Of a DNA stretch of 58,000 bases, positions 1 to 11,573 are shown piece after piece (positions within the stretch are counted from its first letter, which is position 1; each line of letters starts with the position of its first letter). The notes under the pieces were generated by a model. That model ran no database searches, was not told where the DNA came from, and was given only the letters and a program-made list of their open reading frames with translations. The position numbers were made by a program, and so were the translations under genes. The stretch comes from Adiantum capillus-veneris (lineage: Eukaryota > Streptophyta > Polypodiopsida > Polypodiales > Pteridaceae), in the NCBI GenBank assembly GCA_014529385.2, contig CM043965.1, positions 13,287,912 to 13,345,911 on the forward strand. The letters are read 5' to 3'.

Positions 1-633
1 TGTCCATTCTAAGCTTTTTGCTACTCGTAGGGTTGGAATTAAAAACTCTATGGGTAGTATAGCATTTAGGCCAAACACCATGTTGTATGGTGTTGTTCCT
101 ATTGATGTTTTGTAAGCTACCTTGTATGCCCATAGTGTTGAGTGTAGCTGCTGATCCCAATCTGTTCTTTATTCTGACACTATTTTAGTGAGAACCATGC
201 ATAGTGTTTTATTAGTGGCCTCAGCTTGCCCATTGGCCTGTGGATGGTATGGTGTGGATTTCCTATGTATGACCATGAATTCCTCTAGCAGATATTCAAT
301 GACTTCATTGAGAAAATGTGTTCCATGGTCACTGACAATTTCTATTGGTAACCCGTAACGTACAAAAACATTCTCATACAAAAATTGTGTAGTGGTGCGT
401 GCATCAGCTTTTTGTGTCACTTTGGCTTCGACCCATTTTGTGAGATAGTCCGTAGCCACAATGATATATTGGGTATGGGTGCGATATGCAGGGGGTGATA
501 TAGGTCCCACAAAATCAATGCCCCATTTTGCAAATGCTCTTGCTCCCATCATTGGCCGTAATGGCATCTCATCTCTTTTTATTGGCACCTTGGTGCGTTG
601 ACATGCGTCACAACGCTTTACAAACTCTAGCAT
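1..633 (-). pseudogene. T1 integrase catalytic core and C-terminal part
   Basis: This is the integrase that inserts element cDNA into the genome. Reading leftwards, the sequence has the end of a zinc module (RCDACQRTK), then the RNase H-fold core: first Asp in WGIDFVGPI, second Asp in VSDHGTHF, and Glu in NGQAEATNK, so the D,D-E triad is kept. A TAA at 169-171 interrupts the frame. The same frame then continues to the window edge through DWDQQLHSTLWAYK and TPYNMVFG, typical for the region after the catalytic Glu. The end of the gene is outside the window. Confidence 0.85.
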
Positions 634-927
634 CCATGTGCAATGTAGGCCACCAAATTCGTGCGGTTAAGACAATTTTTGCCGTCTTATCACCCGAAAA
701 ATGGCCTCCACTTATTCGCTATGTGCATGTTCTAGAATCAACAGGTATTCGCTTTCACTTGCACAGATTCTAAGTTGATTGTCATTACCTCGCTTATAGG
801 GTTGGTTCCCAATTAACTGAAAGTCGGGAGCTTCCATCTCTATAGCTTTTTTTCGTGCTCTTGTGATGTTCTAAGGGAACATCTTTGTGGTTAAGAAGTC
901 AATGATATATTGACTCCATGCAGGTGC
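600..927 (-). pseudogene. T1 integrase zinc-binding module, second copy
   Basis: After the stop at 871 the minus strand continues as an HHCC-type integrase N-terminal module spread over three frames. It runs from APAWSQYII, through DFQLIGNQPYKRG and ILEHAHSE, then GGHFSGDKTAK, RIWWPTLHMDA and RCDAC. Both His and both Cys positions are present, but at least two frameshifts break it. It is directly followed by the catalytic core, so it holds the normal position of the zinc domain. A similar module lies immediately upstream at 976-1305. Confidence 0.7.
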
Positions 928-1926
928 TATGTTTACCTGAAACAAAGTTGCGTGATCCACTGGTCGTTTGGCACTACATATAGTACAATTGGTAACATAA
1001 GAAAGTGTGTCCGCATACATAGTTGGCCAATAAACCCCTAACTGTTTCAGCCTCTGGTGTGTCTTCACTGTTGAACAATGAAATGCACAACCCTGGACAT
1101 GTGCCTCTTCAAGGTAGCACTCGAATTCTTCCGGATTTATACATAATCGTAGGATTAGGTCTGATCTAAGACGATACAGCCTCCCTGCTATCAACTGGAA
1201 GTTTTTTGTTTGTCGAATTGTTTGCTGTTTGGATCTGCATTCCGTATTATCAAACCCACTTCCAAAGGAAAGAACGCTAACAATTTCTTGAGACCATTTG
1301 GGTACCATTTCAATGTTGAAAAGATAAGCATCTGGTATGTCATCATCTACTCCTTCAAGAGCTTCCCCGTTGTGTATCCTTGAAAGATGATCCGCTCGTA
1401 GATGGGTTTTACCCTTTTTGACCACCACTGTGAAGTCAAATTCTAGCAATATAATAAACCAGCGTACGATTCTCCCTGTATTGCAAGGTTTATTTACTAG
1501 GTACAAAAGAGCTTGATGATCTGTGAAGAACACAAATTTGTTTGCAAGCAAATAATGCCAAAAAAATTTTACAGCATAAATCATTCCTAACCCTTCCCGC
1601 TCGGTGGTTGTGTAGTTATTTTTTGCACTGTTTAATTGTCGGCTCGCATAGCAAACCGGAAAATTCATTGTTTCGTCTCCAGGTTGAGCTAGAATGCTTC
1701 CAATGGCATATGTTGAAGCATCAATGTGCACATGGAATATCTTTTCCCAATCTGGTGCCTTTAGTACAGGTGTTGATATAAGTTTTTCCTTCAGATTTTG
1801 GAATGAAGTTTCACACTCCTCGGTCCACTCGAAATTGACTAGCAAACGATACAGAGGTTGTGCGATAACCGCATACATGTATATGAATCTTTGATAATAT
1901 CCGCAGTGTCCCAGGAAGGATTGCAC
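871..1926 (-). pseudogene. T1 RT connection, RNase H and first zinc-binding module
   Basis: This 351-residue block begins in the RT thumb/connection (FLGHCGYYQRFI, then LKEKLISTPVLKAPDW). RNase H follows: HIDASTYAIGSILAQ, YASRQLNSAKNNYTTTERE, FFTDHQALLYL and the closing DHLSR, so the acidic residues expected for RNase H are present. Residues about 208-317 form an HHCC module (WSQEIV, FQLIAGRLYRL, EEAHVQGCAFHCS, YWPTMYADT, CTIC). The block then goes straight into the start of the second module (APAWSQYII). It degrades the RNA of RNA-DNA hybrids during reverse transcription and starts the integrase. Start and end are set by flanking breaks, not by real translation signals. Confidence 0.85.
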
Positions 1927-2015
1927 TTGTTTCTCATTAGTAGGCCTGGGTAGGTCTACAATGACTTTGACTCTGTTTAGGTCAGTGGTTATGCCATTTC
2001 TTGAGACAATGTGTC

Positions 2016-2993
2016 CTAAGATTCGTCCTTGCTTAACCTAAACACACACTTTTTCGAATTAAGACAGATTCGATATGTCCTGCACTTTTCAAAGACCTTT
2101 TGCAAATGGTCAATATGTTCCTCTCGTAGGAGAGAGTGTACACACAGGTCATCCATGTAAATTTCTAAGAATATTCTTAGGTATTCCTTGAATACGTGAG
2201 TCATTAACCTTTGGAAAGTGGCTGGTGCATTAGTTAAGCCAAATGGCATAACTCGATACGCATAAATCCCCCATTTTGTGGCAAACACTGTTTTGTGTTG
2301 ATCCTCCCTTGCTATTGCCAGTTCGTTGTATCCTGAAAACCCATCCAGAAAGGAATAAGCCCGTTTCCCGGCCACTCACTCCAGTACATGTTCTGTGATT
2401 GGCAAGGGATAATTATCCCTTATGGTTGTTGCACTCACCTTTTTGAGGTTTACACACACTCACAGTTTTCCATTCTTTTTGGGAACTACCACAATGGGCA
2501 ACACCCAATCTCTATGTTCAATTTCATAGATGAATTCAGCTTCCATTAGCTTATCAATCTCTTCTTTGATTCGTTTAGCAAATGTGTCATTATATGTATA
2601 AAGACGTTGTTTGCTAGGTTTTGCATCCGATTTCAAAGGAATTGTATGTTGGCATATCAATGGATCAACTCCTTTGAGGTCTTTATAGGACCAAGAGAAC
2701 ACATCTTTATACTTCTTGAGAAGTTGTGTTAGTTGTTCTTCCTCCTCAGGCTCTAAATCGTTAGCTATATAGACCGGCTGAGGCTTTTCACCTGGTTTTG
2801 CGAAGTCTATCTTTTTTGCATTTTCAGGCCCATCGTAAGATTCTTGGTTGGTTCTTTCCCTTACTGGTGGTGTCATGATGATTTTTCTATCCTGGATAGT
2901 AAATTTCCGATAGTATGATGGTACATTCATGTTCCCCTTTTCTGACTCCCCTTTACCATCACTATCTTCTTCAGTAGTCCATCTCTCTCTCAA
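2016..2993 (-). pseudogene. T1 reverse transcriptase
   Basis: The N-terminal part (2460-2993) has an acidic linker, then KYKDVFSWSYKDLKG, IPLKSDAKPSKQR and VVVPKKNGK. The palm (2016-2375) has [34 protein letters not shown] and the catalytic YMDD. The two parts share one frame and are separated by two TGA stops at 2460-2462 and 2376-2378. In both places an Arg codon (CGA) would be expected, so each is one C-to-T change at a CpG. The frame differs from the upstream protease/linker, so a frameshift lies near 3000. The gene cannot make active RT. Confidence 0.88.
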
Positions 2994-3021
2994 AGATCGT
3001 TTCAGTTCTTGGTATTTCTGT

Positions 3022-3885
3022 TTACGCTCCAGTTTTGGTCCACTCCTGGTCTTTTGTTGTTTCTTTTTTTGAATTTTGAGATTTTTGTGATTTTGTTTCG
3101 GTTTTAGCTTTTCGTACCTGTTTTATTTCCTCTCGCGTTCTTTCTTTTTGATTTTTTGAGAATCTTCCTGATATTTGATCTTTTACACAATCCTCTGCTT
3201 TTACAAGCATCAAATAGTGAGTTTTACCTTTTATCCTAGGCATCAGGTTCTCTCTCGCTTTGTTTCCTGCTCGTTTCCTCCTATAGCGTTCTTGGCGTCT
3301 AGGGTGTTGATTAGCAAAATCATAAAACTTGATATTCTCGGTTTCATTTCCACGCTCACTTGAGGTATCTGAACACTCATTATCTGCATCATCATTTACT
3401 TCCAAATGTTCAGAGGAGTTGTAAAACTCTTCTTGTTCTGGTGGTTCTACCGTCTCTTTTTCTGGTATAACGCTTACCATGTAATAGGGTAACACATCAT
3501 AGCCATCCTTATCACAAAATTTTGTTGTTGGACTGTCGGTAATGGTACAGACATCCAATGTTGCTAGTATGTGTTCCCATTCTAGAGGTTCCAAGGTATC
3601 TTCAGGGAAAGGTTCCGGAATATACTCCTTGTCCTCAATTGCTCTTTCTAATATGCATTCCTCTCTTCTTAGGCTTCCACAATGTGAAGCTCCGCACATC
3701 CATAGCTCTTTTGGTTGCCTTAACCATGCTGGTAGTTCTGATCCTGCTACTGTAGCCGAATCAAACTCTTCCACAGGTGTTTGGTTCACATCTTTGTAAC
3801 TATGGTCTTTCAGGTGTATTTTAGTTGTTGTCTCGCTATGTCTGAGGTATATGTGGTCATAACCCCAATCTTGGACCATCTTCAA
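3022..3885 (-). pseudogene. T1 linker between protease and RT
   Basis: This 287-residue block is in the same frame as the protease upstream of it and separated from it by one stop. It has no domain I can name. It is rich in acidic residues in the middle (EKETVEPPEQEEF, DNECSDTSSERG) and in Lys/Arg near the end, so it is probably a flexible low-complexity spacer. Such spacers between protease and RT are common in Tat/Athila-like polyproteins. Confidence 0.6.
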
Positions 3886-3888
3886 TTG

Positions 3889-4496
3889 TCACATGAATGG
3901 TCGTCCCAAGATGATCTCATAATTTTTCTTTTTGTCGAAATCACCTATTGCAAATGTATGCTCATACTCGATTCTGCAAGAAGTGAAAATCACTTTTTCT
4001 AAGAGTCCTAGAGGTTTCTCCATGAACCCATCTGTCAATTGCAGTTTCATTCTGGTAGCCCTCAAAGCTGGTTTTCCCCATTTTTTCCAGATTTCCTTGG
4101 TGGCGATAGCAACTCCCGCTCCACTATCAAGAATAGCCTTGGAAACTACTCCTTGGAATTCTACCGGTAGCGTGGTGTTTCCGTCTTCTCCCTCGCAATA
4201 TTCTCCAACCTTATTCAATGGTACTGGCCTAGTGTTTAGTTGAGGCCTGTCCAACTCTCTGATCCCTTCTTGTAGCTTCAAGGTGGGGTCTTTCACTCCA
4301 AATTTTTCTAGGAGTTTTCCTACCGTGGTCCACATGTTTGGCCTCAACCTTAGGAGTTCTGCTAATGTGATTGTGCATGCCACCGGGGTGGATAACAACT
4401 CAATCAATCCCTACGAATCCATCACCTTGTTCGAAGAAAGTCTTTGAGATGGGATTGCTCTCACTTCCGACTTGGCTTCGTACTCTCCCAGGTAAG
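3889..4496 (-). pseudogene. T1 aspartic protease
   Basis: This is a retropepsin-like domain that would cut the polyprotein. The active-site motif ILDSGAGVAIAT is intact, and the flap-side ending YEIILGRPFM is typical. A stop just upstream (about 4408-4410) breaks the frame. The reading then continues toward 4496, where Cp1 is inserted; the upstream part of the gene resumes at 11789. The Cp1 target duplication GTAAG lies at this boundary. Confidence 0.85.
4492..4496. repeat. Target-site duplication of Cp1, left copy
   Basis: GTAAG precedes the TG of the left LTR and is repeated exactly after the CA of the right LTR at 11784-11788. This is the 5-bp staggered-cut duplication expected for a copia integrase. 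Confidence 0.95.
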
Positions 4497-4706
4497 TGTT
4501 GGGGTGTAGGCCAGGTGGCCATGGGAAACCACTCCTGTACACTTGATTCTCACCTAATCAATATAGGGAGAAAAAGAGGTAGAGTTGATACTTCTCTTTC
4601 TTCTCCACTAACCCAAGACAGTGGCTGCCTGTGCATCTCCCCCTTCCCCATTTCTCTTCTTCCCCTCTCTTGCACACACTCCGTACACGCACACGCGCAC
4701 TCTACA
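4497..4706 (+). repeat. Cp1 5' LTR (210 bp)
   Basis: It starts TGTTGGGGTG and ends ACTCTACA. It should hold the element's promoter and RNA start. It is matched along its full length by 11574-11783, with differences only at a CA/TG pair in the GGTGGC..GGGAAAC stretch and one C/T near the end. Confidence 0.95.
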
Positions 4707-4708
4707 AT

Positions 4709-4720
4709 TGGTATCAGAGC
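4709..4720 (+). other. Cp1 primer-binding site
   Basis: TGGTATCAGAGC lies two bases after the LTR. It is complementary to the 3' end of initiator methionine tRNA, the standard primer of plant copia elements. Confidence 0.95.
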
Positions 4721-5563
4721 TCAGGACATCCGACCCTGAGCCCCGGCTCACCGTGCACGCAGCGACCCTCATCGGAATTTGGGGAGCGTAGAAAGCCTTG
4801 GAAAATCAGAGCCAGTAGGTCGAGCATCACAGAGATCGAGGAGCAATCGAGCCTCGTAGCTTGGCTTGGGGATTTCGGGCAGCCTGTACGGGGCAGTAGG
4901 AGCCATGAGCAGTTTTGATAAGGGTCAAAGCTAATCGAATAGCTCAAAAGCTGCGAGCACACAGTAGCTTGAGGTATTATAGCCTTGGATGCAAATCGAA
5001 TGCATAGCAAGAATTCAGGCGGGTAGAAAATCGACAAGCCAGCACGTCGAGCAAAAGGGGAATTTGCAAGCAAATCGGACCTGCAGTTGCAACACTTGGA
5101 GAAAAAAGCCAGGCCCATAAGCAACAGCACGGATGCCTCTCTCCTGGACTGCCGTGAGCAGCAGAATCCTCGACTGCCGTGAGCAGCAGAAACCCGGCAC
5201 CAAGCTTGAGAGCATGCGGTTTGTTGTAGCAGAGCGCTAATCAAACTGAGCCATTGAAAGGGAATTGGGCATTGTGCAAGGTCGAGGCTTGCAAGAGGAA
5301 ATTGGCAGGAGAGCAGGTTACCGAGTAGGTGATGAACCAGCGAAGATAAGCTTGGCAAGAATCAAGGGCAGTCGAGCACAATCGAGGCATTTGTAGCAAT
5401 CGAGCATAGGAGGTCAAGGTGGACAGTGTTGGCAAAATCAACACACACTCCCCAATTTGTCAACGGGTTGCAATCAAATCGGGAGGTCGAGCACTTGGAA
5501 AATTCGAGCTCGTAGTGATGCAGCCAGAGAACTGAGAGAGAGTGCAAGCTTGTGGTGGTGCTC

Positions 5564-5594
<31 letters not shown>

Positions 5595-7434
5595 AAAGCA
5601 ATTCCAAGCACCATTGCGTATACAAGCAGCACTGCCAGTGCTAGAGAGTTGAGCAGTGAAGGAGGAGCAGACATAGAGTGGGCGGTAGTGGACTGCACTC
5701 GCCATTGAGCATTCCGGGGGCTGCAGCGAGCTGGCTTGAAGCAAGCAAACACACACACACAAACGAAATGTGCATTTCTCTGCAACAGGAAGTCGTCAAA
5801 AAGCAAAAAATAAATTTAAATTCGATTTTTTTTTTGCTTGTTTGTTTGACACACTATAGTGTGTGCAAACGCTTGTTCCCACAAGTAGTGGCGAGCCACA
5901 CATCAAAGAACATTCACAAGCTGCAATTGAATGTGTGTGGTAGTGCATACACACACACACACTCTAAGAAATGGAGTTGCAGCGAGTCCATTTGCCTAGG
6001 AATCGAGAACACAGCTGAATTGGGCAGCATTTAGCTTGCAGAATTGAGGAAAAGTAGGGGTTTGGTAAGTCGACCACAACAGATCTTGCTCTTGACGAGC
6101 GACGTGCACCGACATCGGCGTACAGCCATTCTCCGACTTCGTCATTGACTTCTTCGACATCGTCACCCGACTTCGACGTCCACACACCGAGTCCGACAAG
6201 CTTGAGTGCGATCTTCACAGATCGAGCGAGATCTACGATCGATACCGATCCGACTCGGTATTGACCGCTCGAGCATTGGCGTTTTACATCTATTCGGCTA
6301 GCCACTTCCGCCCGGCGGCGGAAGGCGACATCGACATCGACACCGCTCATGCGCATCGGCTACACTCCTCATTGCGGCAGATTTCCGACATCCGACCCAC
6401 ACCCGGCGCTTCCCCACACGAGCGCGTTCCCGCGATCGACGACTGTTTGCGACATGCACGGGTGAGGTACCTCTATCATAGAGGAGTGACACCCGGCATC
6501 GACACCGAGCGCACCGATCGCCCTGTACTACACAGTTTACGGATACGACACCTTTGGCGGCTATTCGACTGGCATATTTCTGCCCGGCGGCAGAAATTGG
6601 CACATAGCGACACCGACACGCAGGTTACAGGCTACAAGGGGGTTTTTCAGCCCATTCACTCACAGATTCTCCAGGTTACCAGACACAGCGCTTTCACAGG
6701 CGATTTGGCAGTCATTTCGACAGCAGATTCTCTGCGGACACATGCATTGACAGATGCATTTTGTTGTGAGCACACCTAGTGCTACTGAGCTCTTTTGAGA
6801 GCAAATATCCCCGCAGGGGTCACTCATACTACATGCAACAGTTCTTGGCGCCTGTTTGAGCGCGGTTTTACTCAGGTACGTTGAGTTGCGGACACTGCCC
6901 ACTGTACTACATGTGGAGCCATTTTTGGCTATTTTTGCATTTTTTCCCGGCCGTTTCTGAGACTCGGATCGGAAGAGCCCTTTCTGAGACTGTGGCTAGT
7001 CCATTTGTGTCTGCATTAACCTTTGGAGGGTCGATAGCGTGAGGTTTTCTTTGAGCTGGGGTGTGCTCGAATGTTGAGACACTTTCGGTGATACAGGTAG
7101 CTGGAGTTCCCCTTTACGGTACCCTCACCATAGGATATGTATCTGGACGGTTATTTATGCTTTTGACACCGAGTTGGCACTCACATAGCAGTTGTTTTGT
7201 GCAGCAGATGCCCTGTTAGTGCAGTTGGCACATTTATATGCATTTTGAGCTGAGTTTTGACTCCTCATACAATGGAGACTCTACCGGATTTACTTCCCGT
7301 GAGTCGTGCCTTCCATAGTTGGCACTTTTGAGTCTATTTCGGTTGAGATTTTACTCCCGCTACAAAGGTTACTCTGCCCAAATTTCTACAGCGTCTCGCC
7401 ATAGTTTGGTACCTCTCAAACCCTCTTATCAGCG
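4721..7434 (+). other. Cp1 long untranslated leader
   Basis: These 2.7 kb lie between the primer-binding site and the gag ATG. Open frames exist on both strands but none resembles a known protein, and base composition drifts along the stretch: CA microsatellite at 5565-5591, a GC-rich CGAC-rich block at 6060-6620, then T-rich sequence. Near gag there are two related segments (7251-7295 and 7344-7379) of the form GAGTTTTGACTCC followed by GGAGACTCTACC. Similar segments occur in the leader of element E. Most copia leaders are far shorter. Confidence 0.75.
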
Positions 7435-9312
7435 ATGGCTTCTTCTTCAGCAAAGGAGGAGTATTTCATTCGGAAGTTCGATGGCAGCAACTTCACCATG
7501 TGGAAAGAGCGCATGAAAGATGTTTTGACAAACAAAGGCCTCTCAGAACCGTTGAAAGAGCGCGCAGAGGATGATGATTATACACAAGCTCAATGGGAGC
7601 TTTTGGATGCAAAAGCCATGGCTACGATACGTCTACATCTAGCCGAATCAGTCTTCTTCACTATCATCGGGAAGAAAACAACCGAGGAACTTTGGGATAG
7701 CTTATGTTCAGCATGGGAGAGCAAAAGTGCATCCAACAAAGTTTTTCTCATGAAAAAGCTTATGAAGCTCAACATGAAAGAAGGTAGCACAGTTTCCAGT
7801 CATTTAAATGAGTTCAACTCCTTGTTCAGTCAGCTGACATCTCAAGGCTTTAAGGAGTTTGACGATGAACGCAAGTCTATCTTCTCATTATGCTCTCTAC
7901 CCAGTTCATGGGATATCTTTTGCACAACCATTAGCAATTCGGCTCCGAATGGCAAGTTAGAATTCAATGCTGTCACAGATGCGGTGCTCACTGAAGAGAT
8001 TCATCGTAAATCTCTCGATAATGCTAGTCATGGAGATGCATATATGGCTGGCAGTTCAACAAAGCCAAGAGGCCGTGACAGGAACAAATACAAAAGCAAA
8101 AGTAGAGAGCGGAATCCTCGTAGTCCTAGCAGACACAGGAACCAAAGTAGAGACCACAATGCCAAAAATGTCGAGTGTTACTATTGCCACAAGAAGGGTC
8201 ATTACAAAAAGGATTGTCGCAGCTTCCTAAGAGATCAGAAAAACATGCAAAAGGATAATTCTGGCAAAGGCAAAAGTACAGTAAAGATTGAGGAGCTCAA
8301 CATTGTTGAGTCTCCCATGCCTACCACTGTAGTAGAGGATGCTCCTCCTCCAGTGACGCTCATTATGCCCACGGAGATTCATGCCGAGGTTACAACAGAT
8401 GCCTCAAATGTTCTCATTTTCACTTCAGATCTCACCCCAGATGCTTTGGTTGCACAGGATGAGGGTTATGCACAGAATTGGATCCTTGATTCTGGTGTAA
8501 GTTTTCATGTCACACCACATAGAGAGTGGTTTTCCTCTTATGCATCCATGCATGGAATAGTCAATCTTGGTGATTCCTATGAGCTTGACATTATTGGCAT
8601 TGGTGATGTGAAACTTCAGATGCATAATGGCACTACTTTTGTGCTGCAGAATGTCAGACATGTGCCCAAGCTTACGAAAAGCTTGCTTTCTATAGGGCAA
8701 TTGGATGATCTTGGCTACACTACAGTTTTTGGTAATCGTTCTTGGATGATCCGCAAGAACAACCTTATCATGATGAAAGGCAATAAAAATGGATCCCTGT
8801 ACTCTTTGTTTGTTTCAAGTGTCGACGAACACTCTATCTATGTTGCCGAGCTACCGTCTCCTAAGTTGTGGCATAGCCGGCTAGGGCATATTAGCCAAAA
8901 GGGAATGAAAACACTTCAGCGTTTCGGCTACTTACCTGTGTTAGATTACACGGACTTTCCATTGTGTGAGCATTGTCTATATGGCAAACAGACTAGATTG
9001 ACATCTTCGCCATTGAATAAGAAACTAGGCGAACCTCTAGACTTGGTGCACAGTGATTTGTGTGGTCCAATGCCACATAAAACTCCAGGGGGGGCGAACT
9101 ACTTTCTCACGTTCATAGATGATTCTACAAGAAAGGTGTGGGTGTATCTCCTTAAGCGTAAGGAAGAAGTTTTTTCGACATTCCAAAAATTCCTCGCCAT
9201 GGTTGAGAACCAATCACGAACAAAGCTCAAAGCTTTTCGCACGGACAATGGTGGAGAATACGTCTCCACAGAGTTCAAGGATTTTTGCAATAGAAGAGGC
9301 ATTCAGTGGTAG
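7435..9312 (+). pseudogene. Cp1 gag-pol, part 1: Gag, protease, integrase start
   Basis: The ATG at 7435 opens a 625-residue reading frame. Gag has the copia signature (YFIRKFDGSNFTMWKERM near the start), with a CCHC zinc knuckle CYYCHKKGHYKKDC near residues 243-256 that packages RNA. The protease has the active site WILDSGVSFHVTP. The pre-integrase zinc motif follows (LWHSRLGHIS, CEHCLYGKQ), then the integrase core with Asp in HSDLCGPM and Asp in RTDNGGEYVS. TAG at 9310-9312 stops the frame just before the catalytic Glu. A Gln codon (CAG) is expected there, so this is one C-to-T change. Confidence 0.93.
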
Positions 9313-10557
9313 TTTACTACTCCATACACACCTGCACAAAATGGGATAGTTGAAAGAATGAATCGTATGATTCAAGAGCGAGTTGTCTCTATGATGTCTA
9401 CGGCGAAGCTTACTCCCGAATTTTGGGGGGAAGCTGTTCTGATAGCATTGCACATCATCAACAGGTCACCTAGTTCTCCTTTGAATTTCAAAATTCCAGA
9501 GGAATTATGGACTGGAAAAAGGCCAAGCTATGAGCATTTACGTGTATTTGGATGTGAAGCATATGCACATGTGCCCAAAGAACTTCGTCGGAAGTTAGAT
9601 CCCAGATCACACAAATGCATCTTTATTGGCTATGGTGCAAACGGAGAGATGGGATATCGTCTCTGGCACCCAGAATCAAACAAAGTCATTCGTAGCTCAC
9701 ATGTGATTCTCAATGAATCAAAAATGCACAAGAAGCCCATCAAAGATGTTGAGTACAGACGTGTTCGTTTTGAGGATGTAGCCTCCGAACCAACTCAGTT
9801 CAATAGTGTTGCACCCACTCCTCAAGTGCAAGATACTACTATTGCTCCGGAGAGAGTGGAGTCCAACAGTCAGGCACTGAGACGCTCTGAGAGAGTAACA
9901 CGTGCGCCCGAGCGGTTTGAGCCGGGTATACACCACATTTTGGTCATTGGCAGTGGAGAGCCAACCTGCTACAAAGAAGCTATACAAATGGAGGATAACG
10001 TTAAGTGGGAGCAGGCTATGCAATCACAATACAATTCGATTGTGGCTAATGAGACATGGGATTTGGTTGAATTACCAAAAAGCAAAAATGCTTTACCTTG
10101 CATGTGGGTATACAAAAAGAAGTATACAACGGAAGATCCCGAGCCTAGATACAAGGCTCGTCTAGTTGCCAAGGGTTTCAAGCAGCAAAAAGGTGTGGAT
10201 TTTGATGAGATTTTCTCTCCAGTAGTCAAGATGACTACACTTCACACCGTGCTTGGCTTGGTTGCTATCCAGGACATGGAACTTGTCCAAATGGATGTGA
10301 ACACAGCATTTCTTCACGGGGATCTAGATGAAGATGTCTACAAGAAACAACCAGAGGGCTTCGTATGTGAAACCCAAAAACCCGTGAGGACAGAATTGGT
10401 TTGTAGACTGAAAAAGGCACTCTATGGCCTCAAGCAAGGTTCAAGGCAATGGTATCAAAAATTCGACAAATTCATGCAGTCTCAGGGTTACATTAGAAGT
10501 CAAGAGGATCACTGCTTATACACAAAAAGGTTGAACGATGGTTTTATATCATCTTGA
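9313..10557 (+). pseudogene. Cp1 gag-pol, part 2: integrase end and RT
   Basis: This is the same frame as part 1 after the TAG. It begins FTTPYTPAQNGIVERMNR, which holds the catalytic Glu of integrase. RT follows: WDLVELPKSKNALPCMWVYKKK, RYKARLVAKGFKQQKGVDF, MDVNTAFLHGDLDEDVY and LKKALYGLKQGSRQWYQKF. The frame is lost at about 10541-10557, a few codons before the RT catalytic motif, and the protein continues in another frame. Confidence 0.93.
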
Positions 10558-11292
10558 TATTGTATGTAGATGATATGCTTATCGCAGGCAAATCAATTGA
10601 TGAAATCAATCAGTTGAAAAAGATGCTAAGCACTCAGTTTTCCATGAAGGATTTGGGAGATGCCAATCACTTTCTTGGTATGCACATCAAGAGAGACAGG
10701 CAACGTGGAATTCTTGAATTATCTCAAGAAAAGTACATTCACAAAGTCTTGCAACGTTTTAGTATGCAGGGGGGGAATTCATTGAGTACCCCAATGCAAG
10801 CATACTCCAAACTTAGCAAGGAAGACTCTCCCAAGACAGTGGCTGAGAAAGAGGAAATGGTGAAAGTACCATGTTCTTCAGCAGTTGGCAGTTTGATGTA
10901 CGCTATGGTAGCCACAAGACCAGACATTGCACATGCAGTGGGAGTGGTTAGTAGGTACATGGCAAACCCTGGCAAGAAGCATTGGGAAGCAGTGAAGAAA
11001 ATCCTCATATATTTGAAAGGTACAGCTAGCAAGTGTTTACGCTTCGGAAACAGTGATGCATCTATTGTAGGTTACACGGATGCGGATTATGCGGGTTGCG
11101 TGGATCATAGAAGATCCACATCTGGCTATGTGTTCATGTTTTTTGGAGCAGCTATCTCTTGGAGATCGTGTCTCCAAGATTGCACGTCTTCATCTACCAC
11201 TGAGGCAAAATATGTTGCTGCGTCTGACGCCAGCAAGGAAGCCATATGGTTGGCTCGTCTAGTGGGAGATTTGGGCATTTCAGAGTGCCATT
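10554..11292 (+). pseudogene. Cp1 gag-pol, part 3: RT catalytic region and RNase H start
   Basis: It carries the RT catalytic motif LYVDDML, then FLGMHIKRD, GSLMYAMVATRPDIAHAVGVV and YLKGTASKCLRFG. RNase H begins at GYTDADYAGCVDHRRSTSGYVF and continues through STTEAKYVAASDASKEAIWL. After DLGIS the frame shifts. The expected codons just before the next conserved block are missing, which points to a small deletion plus frameshift near 11280-11292. Confidence 0.92.
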
Positions 11293-11490
11293 GCTTTGGC
11301 AAAGAATCCAGTCTTTCACTCAAAGTCGAAACACATAGAGGTCAGATACCATGTCATACGAGATGCATTGGCTGGCAAGCGTATCGAGCTTGTCAAGGTT
11401 CACACCAACGACAACCCCGCAGATGCTCTCACAAAGAGCCTAGCCTTGGAGCGATTTACACATTGTATAGAACTTATGGGTGTAGGATGA
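11290..11490 (+). pseudogene. Cp1 gag-pol, part 4: RNase H end
   Basis: In a third frame the end of copia RNase H is clear: ALAKNPVFHSKSKHIEVRYH, then KVHTNDNPADALTKSL and the terminal FTHCIELMGVG. It would complete the polyprotein if the frame were intact. The stop at 11488-11490 is about 70 bases before the polypurine tract, normal for copia. Confidence 0.9.
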
Positions 11491-11560
11491 AGCCTCGGCA
11501 ATGCTTCATCAGTTTTGTCTAGACTAACTATACTAATGCCACTATTGGCCACCATGACCT

Positions 11561-11573
11561 TCAAGTGGGAGGT
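11561..11573 (+). other. Cp1 polypurine tract
   Basis: TCAAGTGGGAGGT directly precedes the 3' LTR and matches the usual plus-strand primer of plant copia elements. Confidence 0.9.

Noticed and set aside
4709-4720. Part of a tRNA gene
   Set aside because: It is only the short primer-binding complement of a tRNA end; no tRNA cloverleaf surrounds it.
4714-5358. 214-codon minus-strand open frame over the start of the Cp1 leader
   Set aside because: It is antisense to the element, composition-driven and without domain features.
6261-6779. 172-codon open frame in the Cp1 leader
   Set aside because: It has no recognisable motif, an overlapping frame is open on the other strand in the same GC-rich stretch, and it lies in the untranslated leader.
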